NCBI GenBank assembly: GCA_947588805.1
Contig: CANPYR010000014.1
Coordinates: 1-46,187 of the forward strand
Direction: 5' to 3'
DNA: 46,187 bases
Source: an uncultured Clostridia bacterium
Lineage (GTDB): Bacteria > Bacillota > Clostridia > Oscillospirales > Ruminococcaceae
The position numbers were made by a program, and so were the translations under genes. Positions 21,433-30,257 of this stretch are shown one piece after another (position 1 is the stretch's first letter; each line of letters begins with the position of its first letter). The notes under the pieces were generated by a model. That model was not told where the DNA came from. It searched no databases and was given only the letters and a program-made list of their open reading frames with translations.

Positions 21433-21614
21433 TAAAAGACGCCGGCTTAAGCTGTAAAAAGCAAAAAGACAGGCTCGGTCTGTAGCGCATCCGTATAAAG
21501 ACAGATATCCCGCCGTTTACTTCATCACCTTCCCCGAAAAATCCAAAATCCCTCCTTTCAACTTGTGCAGATAGCCAAACCGCTCTCAAATTAAAAATAA
21601 AATCGAAAAAAAGC

Positions 21615-21643
21615 TTGACAATCCGGGCGCATTCCGCTATAAT
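21615..21643 (+). promoter_or_regulatory. Consensus promoter of guaB
   Basis: TTGACA (21615-21620) and TATAAT (21638-21643) with a 17-bp spacer. Transcription would begin near 21650, leaving a leader of about 195 nt. Confidence 0.85.
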
Positions 21644-21649
21644 TGAAAA

Positions 21650-23320
<1,671 letters not shown>

Positions 23321-23415
23321 ATTTAAAGATATCATCTTGCAGAGTTTGATACAAAGCCGAGGAGCGCCCAAAAGTGTGCTCTTGCGGTGTAAAACTGCTT
23401 ATCACTTGCAGGCGG

Positions 23416-23443
23416 TTGTCCTTCTCAAAATTTACGGTATACT
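23416..23443 (+). promoter_or_regulatory. Possible promoter of the first Nudix gene
   Basis: TTGTCC (23416-23421) and TATACT (23438-23443) with a 16-bp spacer, followed by GGAGG just before the proposed TTG start. Confidence 0.45.
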
Positions 23444-23479
23444 TAATCAGAAAATCAGAATTGGCGGAGGTTTAACAGG

Positions 23480-23926
23480 TTGAGAGCGCCATTTCAAATA
23501 TTGGCGATTCCTTTCAGGAAAATAGCGCCGAAAGAGCCGCAGTTTTGTGTTTTTCATCGCGCGGATTTGGATCAGCGGCAGTTTATTGCCGGCGGCGGTG
23601 AAGATGATGAAACGCCGACAGAGGCGGCGATAAGAGAAATTTCGGAAGAAACGGGGATAAAAATAAACAGTATTATAAAACTGACGTCCATGGCGTATAT
23701 CCCCGCGAATGCTATTTCGGAACGGCATCGGATATATTGGGCAAAGAATACCTATGTTATTCCCGAATATCACTTCGCGTTTGAATGTGTTTCAGACATA
23801 AAGTTATCCAATGAACACATCGGTTACGAGTGGCTGAGTTATAAAGACGCTATGGCGCGCCTGACTTGGGATTCAAATAAAACAGCTTTATATGAATTGC
23901 GCTGTCGGTTGCTTGAAGAGGTCTAA
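23480..23926 (+). CDS. Nudix hydrolase
   Basis: A 148-residue Nudix enzyme, which cleaves a nucleoside diphosphate linked to another group. The full Nudix box is visible around residues 38-60: GGGEDDETPTEAAIREISEE followed by TGI, with all metal-binding glutamates. The sequence lacks a marker for substrate; the short FCVFHRADLDQRQFIAGG lead-in resembles dihydroneopterin-triphosphate or dinucleoside polyphosphate hydrolases. The start is TTG at 23480 with GGAGG nine bases upstream. A second Nudix gene lies 135 bp downstream; the two proteins are not close copies. Confidence 0.88.
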   Translation: MRAPFQILAIPFRKIAPKEPQFCVFHRADLDQRQFIAGGGEDDETPTEAAIREISEETGIKINSIIKLTSMAYIPANAISERHRIYWAKNTYVIPEYHFAFECVSDIKLSNEHIGYEWLSYKDAMARLTWDSNKTALYELRCRLLEEV

Positions 23927-24061
23927 ACCGATAAAGAAAGGTTTTTTGCTCGTATCAAAATCGCAAGAAACATAGATAAAAAATAAAAAGGCGTACGGCG
24001 TAAAGGGACTTAGCGATATGACGGGGAATGCGATAAAGCGGGATTTTTGGGAGACATAGGA

Positions 24062-24538
24062 ATGGATATCACTTATATTTCCGGGCGTGAAAAGTTTAAT
24101 TACAGAGTATGCGCAGTCATTATCTCGAACAATAAAATTCTTGCGATGCACGACGAGCGTTCCCCATACTTTTACCTGCCCGGAGGTAGAGTTCAGATGG
24201 GAGAAACAGCTGAGCACGCGGTCGTCAGAGAAGTGGAGGAAGAGCTGAATATCACGCCTGAAATTATCCGTCCTCTATGGCTGAATCAGAGCTTTTTCAC
24301 CGAAGATGTTGACGGGCTTGATTATCATGAGATCTGCGTATATTTTCTGATGGGAATTGCCGGAACAGGGCTATTGGAAAGAGGGGAACGGTTTACGCTC
24401 CGTGAAGGCCGTCATACGCATAACTTTGAATGGCTTGCATTTGAACGGCTGCGCGACGAATATTTCTATCCGATATTCCTGAAAACAGACATTTTTAATC
24501 TCCCCGAACAGTTTACCATTAGAACAGAGCGCGAATGA
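24062..24538 (+). CDS. Nudix hydrolase, second of a pair
   Basis: A 158-residue Nudix hydrolase with the complete box GGRVQMGETAEHAVVREVEE followed by ELNI, near residues 44-66. The N-terminus ITYISGREKFNYRVCAVIIS leads into the usual LPGG strand (FYLPGGR). I start it at ATG 24062 rather than at an in-frame TTG five codons upstream. The substrate is unknown; the pattern fits small nucleotide-sugar or 8-oxo-nucleotide hydrolases. The spacing suggests that it is read from the same transcript as the first Nudix gene, ending at the hairpin at 24604-24634. Confidence 0.88.
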   Translation: MDITYISGREKFNYRVCAVIISNNKILAMHDERSPYFYLPGGRVQMGETAEHAVVREVEEELNITPEIIRPLWLNQSFFTEDVDGLDYHEICVYFLMGIAGTGLLERGERFTLREGRHTHNFEWLAFERLRDEYFYPIFLKTDIFNLPEQFTIRTERE

Positions 24539-24603
24539 TCGGTCAAACTCCGATTTATTTGTAAGAAGAATTTAATATGCGCGGTTTTATAAGCGAAAAT
24601 CAA

Positions 24604-24634
24604 AAAAGCAGACGGTTCTCTGTCTGCTTTTGCT
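24604..24634 (+). terminator. Terminator of the Nudix pair
   Basis: AAAAGCAGAC (24604-24613) and GTCTGCTTTT (24622-24631) form a perfect 10-bp stem whose 3' arm ends in T4. Confidence 0.8.
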
Positions 24635-24708
24635 GTTTTATGCGGAACTGCCCTAACGTCTGCTTTTTTGTACTGAAGCGCGATGTTGATATCTTCCAAA
24701 TAAATTTA

Positions 24709-25362
24709 TCAAAGCTGAAACGGAATAACCGTATCAAGCAAAAACGCAAGGGCTATACTGAGCGTCGCCATTAACGCGGAATACCTCGGCTCGGCCCTCC
24801 TCAGAACAATAAATCCAATTATAAAGACCGCAGTTTCCAAAACAGACCGCGCGCTAAAGTACCAAAATCCATATGCAAAACACATATTGAATAATACCGC
24901 CAAAATAAACGCCGACAGTATAAAAGACGGCTTGCTTTTTCCCTTTGCATACCAGCAGGCAAAGGCCAATAACGGAGAAAAAGCCGTAAATCCGATCCAG
25001 ATCATTGCATAGCTTTTTGGAAAGAATCCCGCGATAAAGTTTGAATATAGATAGTAGCTCGCAACCATGCCGGCAAAGAATACAAAAACATTAACGCTTG
25101 CTCTTAGTGAGGAATTGCTGTAAACGGAAATGCAGAGCGCGATCAATGCCCAAATCGCAAAACGCCCAAGAAAATTATGTAAATCTAACGCGCCGTCTAT
25201 AGCCATAAGAATACCCGGAAGCTCGGCTTGGTGATAATCCAGAAATTTTGAAAAAGTCCCCAAAGCTATCCCGAGCAACAGTATAGCTGCGGTATTTATA
25301 ATTTTTCTGTAAACGGATATATTATTTTCCACACTTCGTATATCATTTAAAAACTTGGTCAT
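24709..25362 (-). CDS. Integral membrane protein, DUF6518-like
   Basis: A 217-residue membrane protein with about seven hydrophobic helices. The N-terminal IINTAAILLLGIALGTFSKFLDY segment (residues 22-44), followed by LGRFAIWALIALCISVYSNS and then aromatic-rich helices, recalls the DUF6518 membrane family of Firmicutes, which has no known function; this match is from memory and is tentative. There are no catalytic motifs that I can see. It is a single gene in minus orientation facing the Nudix pair. The base composition is lower in GC than that of its neighbours, as is also the case for the two Nudix genes, which could mean that the segment was acquired. Confidence 0.75.
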   Translation of the reverse strand: MTKFLNDIRSVENNISVYRKIINTAAILLLGIALGTFSKFLDYHQAELPGILMAIDGALDLHNFLGRFAIWALIALCISVYSNSSLRASVNVFVFFAGMVASYYLYSNFIAGFFPKSYAMIWIGFTAFSPLLAFACWYAKGKSKPSFILSAFILAVLFNMCFAYGFWYFSARSVLETAVFIIGFIVLRRAEPRYSALMATLSIALAFLLDTVIPFQL

Positions 25363-25644
25363 AGGCTTTTACGACTCCATATTTATACGCTGACTGTCAT
25401 ATCGCAGAGCGATTGTCTTTCCTATCGCGGCGCGTTATTCGGCAGATTTCTCTTTTCTTACTTTCATGCGCGACCTGGCAGCGCGGGTTCTCGGACTGCT
25501 TCGGCATTTCTGAAAACAGCGGCAAACATTTTTAATTCGGTTTTTTAGGGGATATAAGCAATTTTCTTAAGGCGTTAGCCGTTACTTATAAGTCTTTTCC
25601 TGAAAGAATCTTAACGGGGAGGTTTATAATAAGCGTTTATATCC

Positions 25645-26271
25645 CTACTCCTCCCCAAAATCCGCATAGTATGTTTCCGAAAAATTCGGGGTGATTTTTC
25701 CGAGCGAGAGCTCGCGGAGCGCTTTTTCAAATTCGCCGCATTTTTCCTCCTTCACAAGAAGCTTCAGGCTCACGCGCTCCCCGAAATCCTGTGAAATCAG
25801 CTTTATTTCATGCTCAGAAAGCTCCCTTAAGATCCGCTCGTAAAACGAATACTCAAAATCGATCAGGCAGTCCTTAGCGTCGCACATCACCTTGAGCTTC
25901 GCCGCCGAAAGCGCCCCGGAAGCCGCCGAGGAGTAAGCGCGCGTAAGGCCGCCTTTTCCGAGAAGAATGCCGCCGAAATAGCGTGTAACTACGACGCAGA
26001 CGTCGGTAAGACCGTTTTTTTGTATGACGTCAAGTATCGGCGGTCCGGCGGTCCCCTGCGGCTCGCCGTCGTCGGAATACCTCGTCTCGAAGCCCTCTCG
26101 AAGGGTGTAGGCGTAGCAGTTGTGCCGCGCGCGGCGGTGTTCAGATCTTACGGATTCAATAAACGCGGCAGCTTCTTCCGAGGTCGTGACGGGCGAAATT
26201 TTTGCGATAAATTCGCTTTTTTCTATTGTGACGCTCGACTGCGCTGCTTCGCGGATGGTTGTGTACGGCAT
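25645..26271 (-). CDS. YigZ/IMPACT family protein
   Basis: A 208-residue protein of the YigZ (UPF0029/IMPACT) family. The core contains the HNCYAYTLREGFETRYSDDG region followed by EPQGTAGPPIL and VCVVVTRYFGGILLGKGGLT (about residues 45-110), all strongly conserved in the family, then a C-terminal ferredoxin-like domain (DUF1949). The eukaryotic relatives regulate the Gcn2 kinase; the bacterial proteins bind nucleic acid or ribosomes and their role is not settled. A terminator lies between it and rpmE, so it is probably transcribed separately. Confidence 0.93.
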   Translation of the reverse strand: MPYTTIREAAQSSVTIEKSEFIAKISPVTTSEEAAAFIESVRSEHRRARHNCYAYTLREGFETRYSDDGEPQGTAGPPILDVIQKNGLTDVCVVVTRYFGGILLGKGGLTRAYSSAASGALSAAKLKVMCDAKDCLIDFEYSFYERILRELSEHEIKLISQDFGERVSLKLLVKEEKCGEFEKALRELSLGKITPNFSETYYADFGEE

Positions 26272-26294
26272 ATTAAAAACCTCCGATCAAAGAT

Positions 26295-26317
26295 AAAAGA
26301 GGGATAAACCCTCTTTT
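26295..26317 (-). terminator. Terminator of rpmE
   Basis: AAAAGAGGG (26295-26303) and CCCTCTTTT (26309-26317) with a 5-nt loop, directly after the rpmE stop. Confidence 0.8.
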
Positions 26318-26323
26318 ACAAAA

Positions 26324-26536
26324 TTACTTCTTATCTCCGAGACCGTAGCGCTTGTTGAAGCGGTCAACACGTCCGCCGGTATCTACAAGCTTCTGTTTAC
26401 CGGTGAAGAACGGATGGCACTTGGAGCAGATTTCAACCTTGATATTCTGCTTTGTGGAGCTCGTTTCGATAACGTTTCCGCAAGCGCAGGTGATGGTTGT
26501 CTTCTCGTACTTCGGATGAATACCTTCCTTGGGCAT
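26324..26536 (-). CDS. rpmE: 50S ribosomal protein L31 (zinc-binding type)
   Basis: A 70-residue L31, which bridges the central protuberance of the large subunit and the head of the small one. The zinc-binding cysteines are visible in [11 protein letters not shown] and [14 protein letters not shown] (CxC and CxxC), so this is the zinc-containing form; under zinc limitation bacteria often replace it with a cysteine-free version, and none is in the window. The C-terminal [12 protein letters not shown] is typical. The start is ATG 26534-26536 after AGGAG, not the TTG directly before it. A leader of about 150 nt precedes it. Confidence 0.97.
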   Translation of the reverse strand: MPKEGIHPKYEKTTITCACGNVIETSSTKQNIKVEICSKCHPFFTGKQKLVDTGGRVDRFNKRYGLGDKK

Positions 26537-26539
26537 CAA

Positions 26540-26692
26540 AAAATCTCCTTTCTGAATCGAAATTTCCCGGGATGCGCGGCCATGAGGAGCCGTTACAGCC
26601 CTTTATTCCAATAGCAGCCCATCGTTTCAAAGCCGGACAGTAGTGCTATGTGGCGACATAATTATAACACGGACGCATGAAAGTCCATAGTG
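26540..26692 (-). promoter_or_regulatory. rpmE leader, possible L31 autoregulatory RNA
   Basis: The predicted rpmE transcript has about 150 untranslated nucleotides with GGGCTGCTATTGG, AAAGGGCTGTAACGG and ATGGCCGCGCATCCCGGG blocks that can pair locally. Ribosomal protein L31 leaders that bind the protein are known in Firmicutes, so this may be one. I cannot fold it reliably or compare it with the published consensus here. Confidence 0.35.
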
Positions 26693-26698
26693 TAGAGT

Positions 26699-26727
26699 AT
26701 TATAGCATATTATTCTGAAAAATGCAA
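26699..26727 (-). promoter_or_regulatory. Promoter of rpmE
   Basis: TTGCAT (26722-26727) and TATAAT (26699-26704) on the minus strand with a 17-bp spacer and a TG extension. Confidence 0.75.
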
Positions 26728-26780
26728 GGGGTTGATGAAAAAATTTTGGGGGCGTTGTTAGACGACGGAAGATGAAAAAC

Positions 26781-26926
26781 CGGCGGCGGGATCCGCTGCA
26801 TATCTGCTGAATCACTACCGACTGCCCCCGCCAAACTTGCCGGGTTTTGTCCGTGGGACAACCGAAGCGATACTTTAACAACGCGATTAAAACTCTTTGA
26901 GGACGGGACACGCGGGATTTTGCCCA
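26781..26926. repeat. 146-bp dispersed repeat, copy 2
   Basis: Same length and order as 4571-4716. The first 50 bp vary; the last 95 bp differ in only a few places (for example GTGGGACAACCGAAGCGATA against GTGAGACAACCGAAGCGGTA). It lies in the 660-bp gap between rpmE and the SLC13 permease. Confidence 0.75.
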
Positions 26927-27002
26927 AGAGAGCGTCCTGCGGACGGTCGATTGGCTGCAAAATCAGCTTGTATTTTGGTCGGTCGTTTATGACCGCGAAG
27001 TC

Positions 27003-27110
27003 CGAAAAGCAAGTTTTAACGCTACGATTCCAAGGGTCGTTGCGATTAAAACTCTTTGAAAGGCTCCTGTGGAGCCTTGAAAAGCAAGTTTTAACGCTAC
27101 GATTTCTGCC
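27003..27110. repeat. Alternating inverted block (AAGCAAGTTTTAACGC / GCGATTAAAACTCTTT)
   Basis: GAAAAGCAAGTTTTAACGCT occurs at about 27006 and again at 27079, in the same orientation. Between them lies GCGATTAAAACTCTTTGA, a near reverse complement that is also part of the 146-bp repeats, followed by the perfect hairpin AAGGCTCC-TGT-GGAGCCTT (27060-27078). The whole can fold as two imperfect long hairpins. Confidence 0.6.
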
Positions 27111-27120
27111 CCCCGAGACG

Positions 27121-27158
27121 CCTGCGGCCTTTTGAGGAAAGGCCGGCGAAATCTTTTT
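27121..27158. repeat. Hairpin repeat GGCCTTT-N5-AAAGGCC, copy 2
   Basis: CCTGCGGCCTTTTGAGGAAA and GGCCGGCGAAATCTTTTT, matching 4855-4892. It stands just before the SLC13 permease stop and could act as a terminator on the + strand, since T5 follows. Confidence 0.6.
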
Positions 27159-27196
27159 AATTCCCGCTCTTCGCCGGCCGCGTGCTGACTCCTTAC

Positions 27197-28351
27197 CTAA
27201 ATCCCCTTTATCAAAAACATAAACGCTAAAAGTATCCCCAAAAACGCAAAGTTAAACGCCGAAAATGTCTCTACATAATACATCGCATGATGCGGATGAT
27301 GCTTCGTATATTCCCTGAACGTTATCAGCGAAGCTAACGACGCGATTAGCGTTCCTATGCCGCCTATGTTCACCCCTACCAAAAGATCCGGATAGTTGTC
27401 TGTAAACTGCGAAAGAAGTATCGCGGACGGTACGTTAGATATAAACTGACAGGATATCACGCTGAACAGTAACGCGCTCTTATCCAAAAGCGCCGAGAAA
27501 AATTCCCTCACGGCTTCAATACGCGCCATGTTCCCTGCAAAAATAAAGAAAAATACGAATGTCATAAGCAGCGGATAGTCAACCGCTTTAAGCGCTTTTC
27601 TGTCAAGTATCATGAGCGCCGCCGGGATCACGATAAGCCCGATCCAGTACGGGATCCCACGGAAAACTATCGCGATCGCAAGCGCAAACAGCAAAAGATA
27701 CGCGGCGGTTCTCTTCGGATCGAGCGATAAGGATTCCTCCTCAAACTTCATCGGCTCGTTCTTTACAAAGATAAAACAGCAGAATGTTATCAGCGAGACC
27801 GAGACGAGAAACGGCGGGAGCATTATGCCGACAAATTCTTTGACGGGGATGTTAAATTTTGTGTATAAATATAGATTTTGGGGATTTCCGAACGGAGTCA
27901 GCATTCCCCCGAGATTAGCGGCGATGTTCTGCATAATAAAAGTGAAGGCCATATATTTTCTCTTTCTCGAAGCCGAGAGCACGAAATACCCGAGCGGTAG
28001 AAAAGTGAGAAGCGCCATATCGTTTGCTATAAGCATAGAGCCTATGAAGGTGATATAAACGAGCGCCAGAACGGACATTCTTGCGGTTTTGAAGCATTCC
28101 ACGATTTTTTCCGCTAAAACATAGAAGAAGTTTATATTTTTAAGCGCGCAGACGACTGCGAGAACGCAGAACAGGCAGGTGAGAGTTTTGAGATCGAAGT
28201 AACCGAGGTACTGCCTGTCGGGAGGGATAATGACCGAGGTTATCGCTGCCGCGCAGAGAGCGACGAACATCACGGTATTTTTCTTTATAAACGTCTTAAA
28301 ATTCAGAAGGATTTTGTCCGTAAAAATTACCTCTTTTCGGCTTTTCGGCAA
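27197..28351 (-). CDS. SLC13/ArsB-like anion permease
   Basis: A 384-residue membrane transporter of the ion transporter superfamily that includes SLC13 (dicarboxylate/sulfate) and ArsB-type permeases. About ten to eleven hydrophobic helices are visible. The hairpin segments IANDMALLTFLPLGYFVL (near residue 105) and ISNVPSAILLSQFTDNYPDL (near residue 305) carry the paired Asn-Asp and Asn-Val-Pro motifs that form the substrate site, and GGMLTPFGNPQNLYLY is typical. Substrate cannot be read from the sequence. The start is uncertain: the frame opens at a TTG (28349-28351) with no ribosome binding site, while AAGAGGT lies just inside the frame, followed by no ATG at a suitable distance; a GTG or ATG near residue 27 is another option. 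Confidence 0.85.
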   Translation of the reverse strand: MPKSRKEVIFTDKILLNFKTFIKKNTVMFVALCAAAITSVIIPPDRQYLGYFDLKTLTCLFCVLAVVCALKNINFFYVLAEKIVECFKTARMSVLALVYITFIGSMLIANDMALLTFLPLGYFVLSASRKRKYMAFTFIMQNIAANLGGMLTPFGNPQNLYLYTKFNIPVKEFVGIMLPPFLVSVSLITFCCFIFVKNEPMKFEEESLSLDPKRTAAYLLLFALAIAIVFRGIPYWIGLIVIPAALMILDRKALKAVDYPLLMTFVFFFIFAGNMARIEAVREFFSALLDKSALLFSVISCQFISNVPSAILLSQFTDNYPDLLVGVNIGGIGTLIASLASLITFREYTKHHPHHAMYYVETFSAFNFAFLGILLAFMFLIKGI

Positions 28352-28570
28352 AAATTATTCAAGCCAAGAAGTTATTCTACTACATTTCGGTCTCAAGGTC
28401 AATGGCAAAAGCAGAGATTTTTTGTATAAAAACATGCGGAGAAATTGTAGAAAATGAAAGTGAGGGGAAGGGCAGCTGATTTATGGCTTTAGATCTTAAA
28501 CGGGTTACGGCGCGGTATTAGTCGATTTTTTATGCAGACTTGCCGTAAACATTATTTCCATATTTTAAAT

Positions 28571-28601
28571 TCCGACGTCTGATCTCCGACCTCTGACGTC
28601 T
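28571..28601. repeat. TCAGA-type short repeat run (minus orientation)
   Basis: On the minus strand the run reads GACGTCAGAGGTCGGAGATC then AGACGTCGGA. It lies in the 345-bp gap between the SLC13 gene and the GH30 promoter. The remainder of that gap (28352-28570) shows nothing that I can interpret. Confidence 0.5.
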
Positions 28602-28616
28602 TTTTGCCCTACCCCA

Positions 28617-28645
28617 TAGACATTTCTCAAAAAGTGTGCTATAAT
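28617..28645 (+). promoter_or_regulatory. Promoter of the GH30-like gene
   Basis: TAGACA (28617-28622) and TATAAT (28640-28645) with a 17-bp spacer and a TG extension; AAGGAG lies before the ATG at 28698. Confidence 0.75.
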
Positions 28646-28697
28646 AAAATCCCGGCGAAAATTTGCCGGAATTTCGGACTTCGGAAGGAGAAGCTTT

Positions 28698-30257
28698 ATG
28701 AAAAAAATAATTGCCGCAGTTATCTTCGCGGCGCTGACGCTTTTTACTCAGGTCGAGGCGTATGCGGCCGATACGCCCGTCACGGTCGATTTTTCTACGA
28801 AATTTCAGACTATCGACGGCTTCGGAGCTTCCTATACCTGGTACTCGGACTGGCTCAGAAACAATAACCGCGCCGAGGAATGCTACGACTGGATCTTTAA
28901 CGACGCGGGATTTAATATTCTAAGATTTCGGGATCTTAATCACGTCGGTAACGAATATCAGAACGCGCTCGACGGATATCAGTCGTATTACGGGTACTAT
29001 AAAGCCGCGCTGGACCGCGGCATAGAACCGCTCGTTCTTGTCACGTCCTGGGGACAGTACGACAGGGATCTTCCCTGGGTAGCGTTCACCGAGCTTTCGG
29101 AAAACGGATTCAGCTATTATACGCTCGCCAAGGATAAAAACGGCGAGTATATGTACGACGAGCTTGCGGATTTTTGCGTTGAATCGGTAAAGCTTTTCTT
29201 TGACGCGGGGATACCGGTGGACTATTTTTCGATATCGAACGAAATAGAGCTTCAGGAGCGGCATACCGATGAAAACGGCAAGGCGAGAGAGGAAGCGGGA
29301 TTCTTCTTCGGGTATGACGAAAACGACGATCACTGCTGCTACTGGAAGGCTCATATCGCGGTTTACGAAGCCTTTAAGGAAGCTTTCGGAGAGTATGCGC
29401 CGAAGCTTTTGGGAGCGGAGACTATGGCGGGGTACGAGGATCTTTTGCACCGCTATCTTGATCCTATAATAGAAAAATGTCCCGAGAGTCTTGAGACTAT
29501 CGGCCACCACCTCTACGGCACCGATCTTTCGCCCTCTAACTTCAGGAAAATATCCGATCAGTTCAGCGGGGATTATAAGCTCTGGGAGACCGAATGGTAT
29601 AACAACAACTACTTCGAGCACGCGGAAGTCATGATGGACGAGCTTATAAATGAAAATATATCTGCATATCTTTACTGGAACGGCGTTTGGGTGTTCGATA
29701 CCGGAAACTGCCTTATCGAGATAGGAGGAGACGGCCAGAATTCCGATCTTCAAAGACTCGGGAACCACTATATAATGACTCATTTTTCCAAGTACATAAA
29801 GCGCGGATATCAGCGCATAGACGTAACCGAGGAGCTCGGTTCAAAGGTCGCGGCGTTTTTGGCTCCCGATGAGAGCGAGCTCGTCGTTACGGTCATGAAC
29901 CCGACGGAGGAGTACGACGATCTGACTCTTGATATCGGCGGCAGGAAGATACTGTCCTCTTCAAGCGTTCGCTCTACCGAAGGCGAATCGCGCTTTTCAA
30001 ATAAATATCTTGAGGACGCGGGGGAATATAAGGACGGATACGAGATCGAGCCAAGAAGCCTTTACACGATAGTTCTGGAGCTTGAGCCGAACCCGGATTA
30101 CGTCGCGCCGGAGCAGGTCGTTAAAGAAAATCCCTACGTAAAGACCCCCGGAAAAGGAATGAGCTCCAAGACGGCAGCTATCGCTGCGGCGGGGGCGGTA
30201 GTTGTAATAGCAGGAGCCGCCGTGGGGTTCCTGCTCGGAAAGAAGAAAAAATCTTAA
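28698..30257 (+). CDS. Secreted, membrane-anchored GH30-like glycoside hydrolase
   Basis: A 519-residue exported glycosidase of clan GH-A, closest in my judgement to family GH30, whose members cleave glucuronoxylan or beta-glucans or glucosylceramides. It has a signal peptide (cleavage likely after AYAA, residue 24), then the barrel start IDGFGASYTW. The acid/base glutamate is probably Glu182 in SISNEIEL, and the nucleophile Glu299 in LWETEWYN. After the barrel comes a short beta domain (about residues 345-460). The C-terminus has a membrane helix (AAIAAAGAVVVIAGAAVGFLL) and a KKKK tail, so the enzyme stays on the outer face. The gene end overlaps the convergent histidine kinase by 4 bp. Substrate is unknown. 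Confidence 0.88.
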   Translation: MKKIIAAVIFAALTLFTQVEAYAADTPVTVDFSTKFQTIDGFGASYTWYSDWLRNNNRAEECYDWIFNDAGFNILRFRDLNHVGNEYQNALDGYQSYYGYYKAALDRGIEPLVLVTSWGQYDRDLPWVAFTELSENGFSYYTLAKDKNGEYMYDELADFCVESVKLFFDAGIPVDYFSISNEIELQERHTDENGKAREEAGFFFGYDENDDHCCYWKAHIAVYEAFKEAFGEYAPKLLGAETMAGYEDLLHRYLDPIIEKCPESLETIGHHLYGTDLSPSNFRKISDQFSGDYKLWETEWYNNNYFEHAEVMMDELINENISAYLYWNGVWVFDTGNCLIEIGGDGQNSDLQRLGNHYIMTHFSKYIKRGYQRIDVTEELGSKVAAFLAPDESELVVTVMNPTEEYDDLTLDIGGRKILSSSSVRSTEGESRFSNKYLEDAGEYKDGYEIEPRSLYTIVLELEPNPDYVAPEQVVKENPYVKTPGKGMSSKTAAIAAAGAVVVIAGAAVGFLLGKKKKS

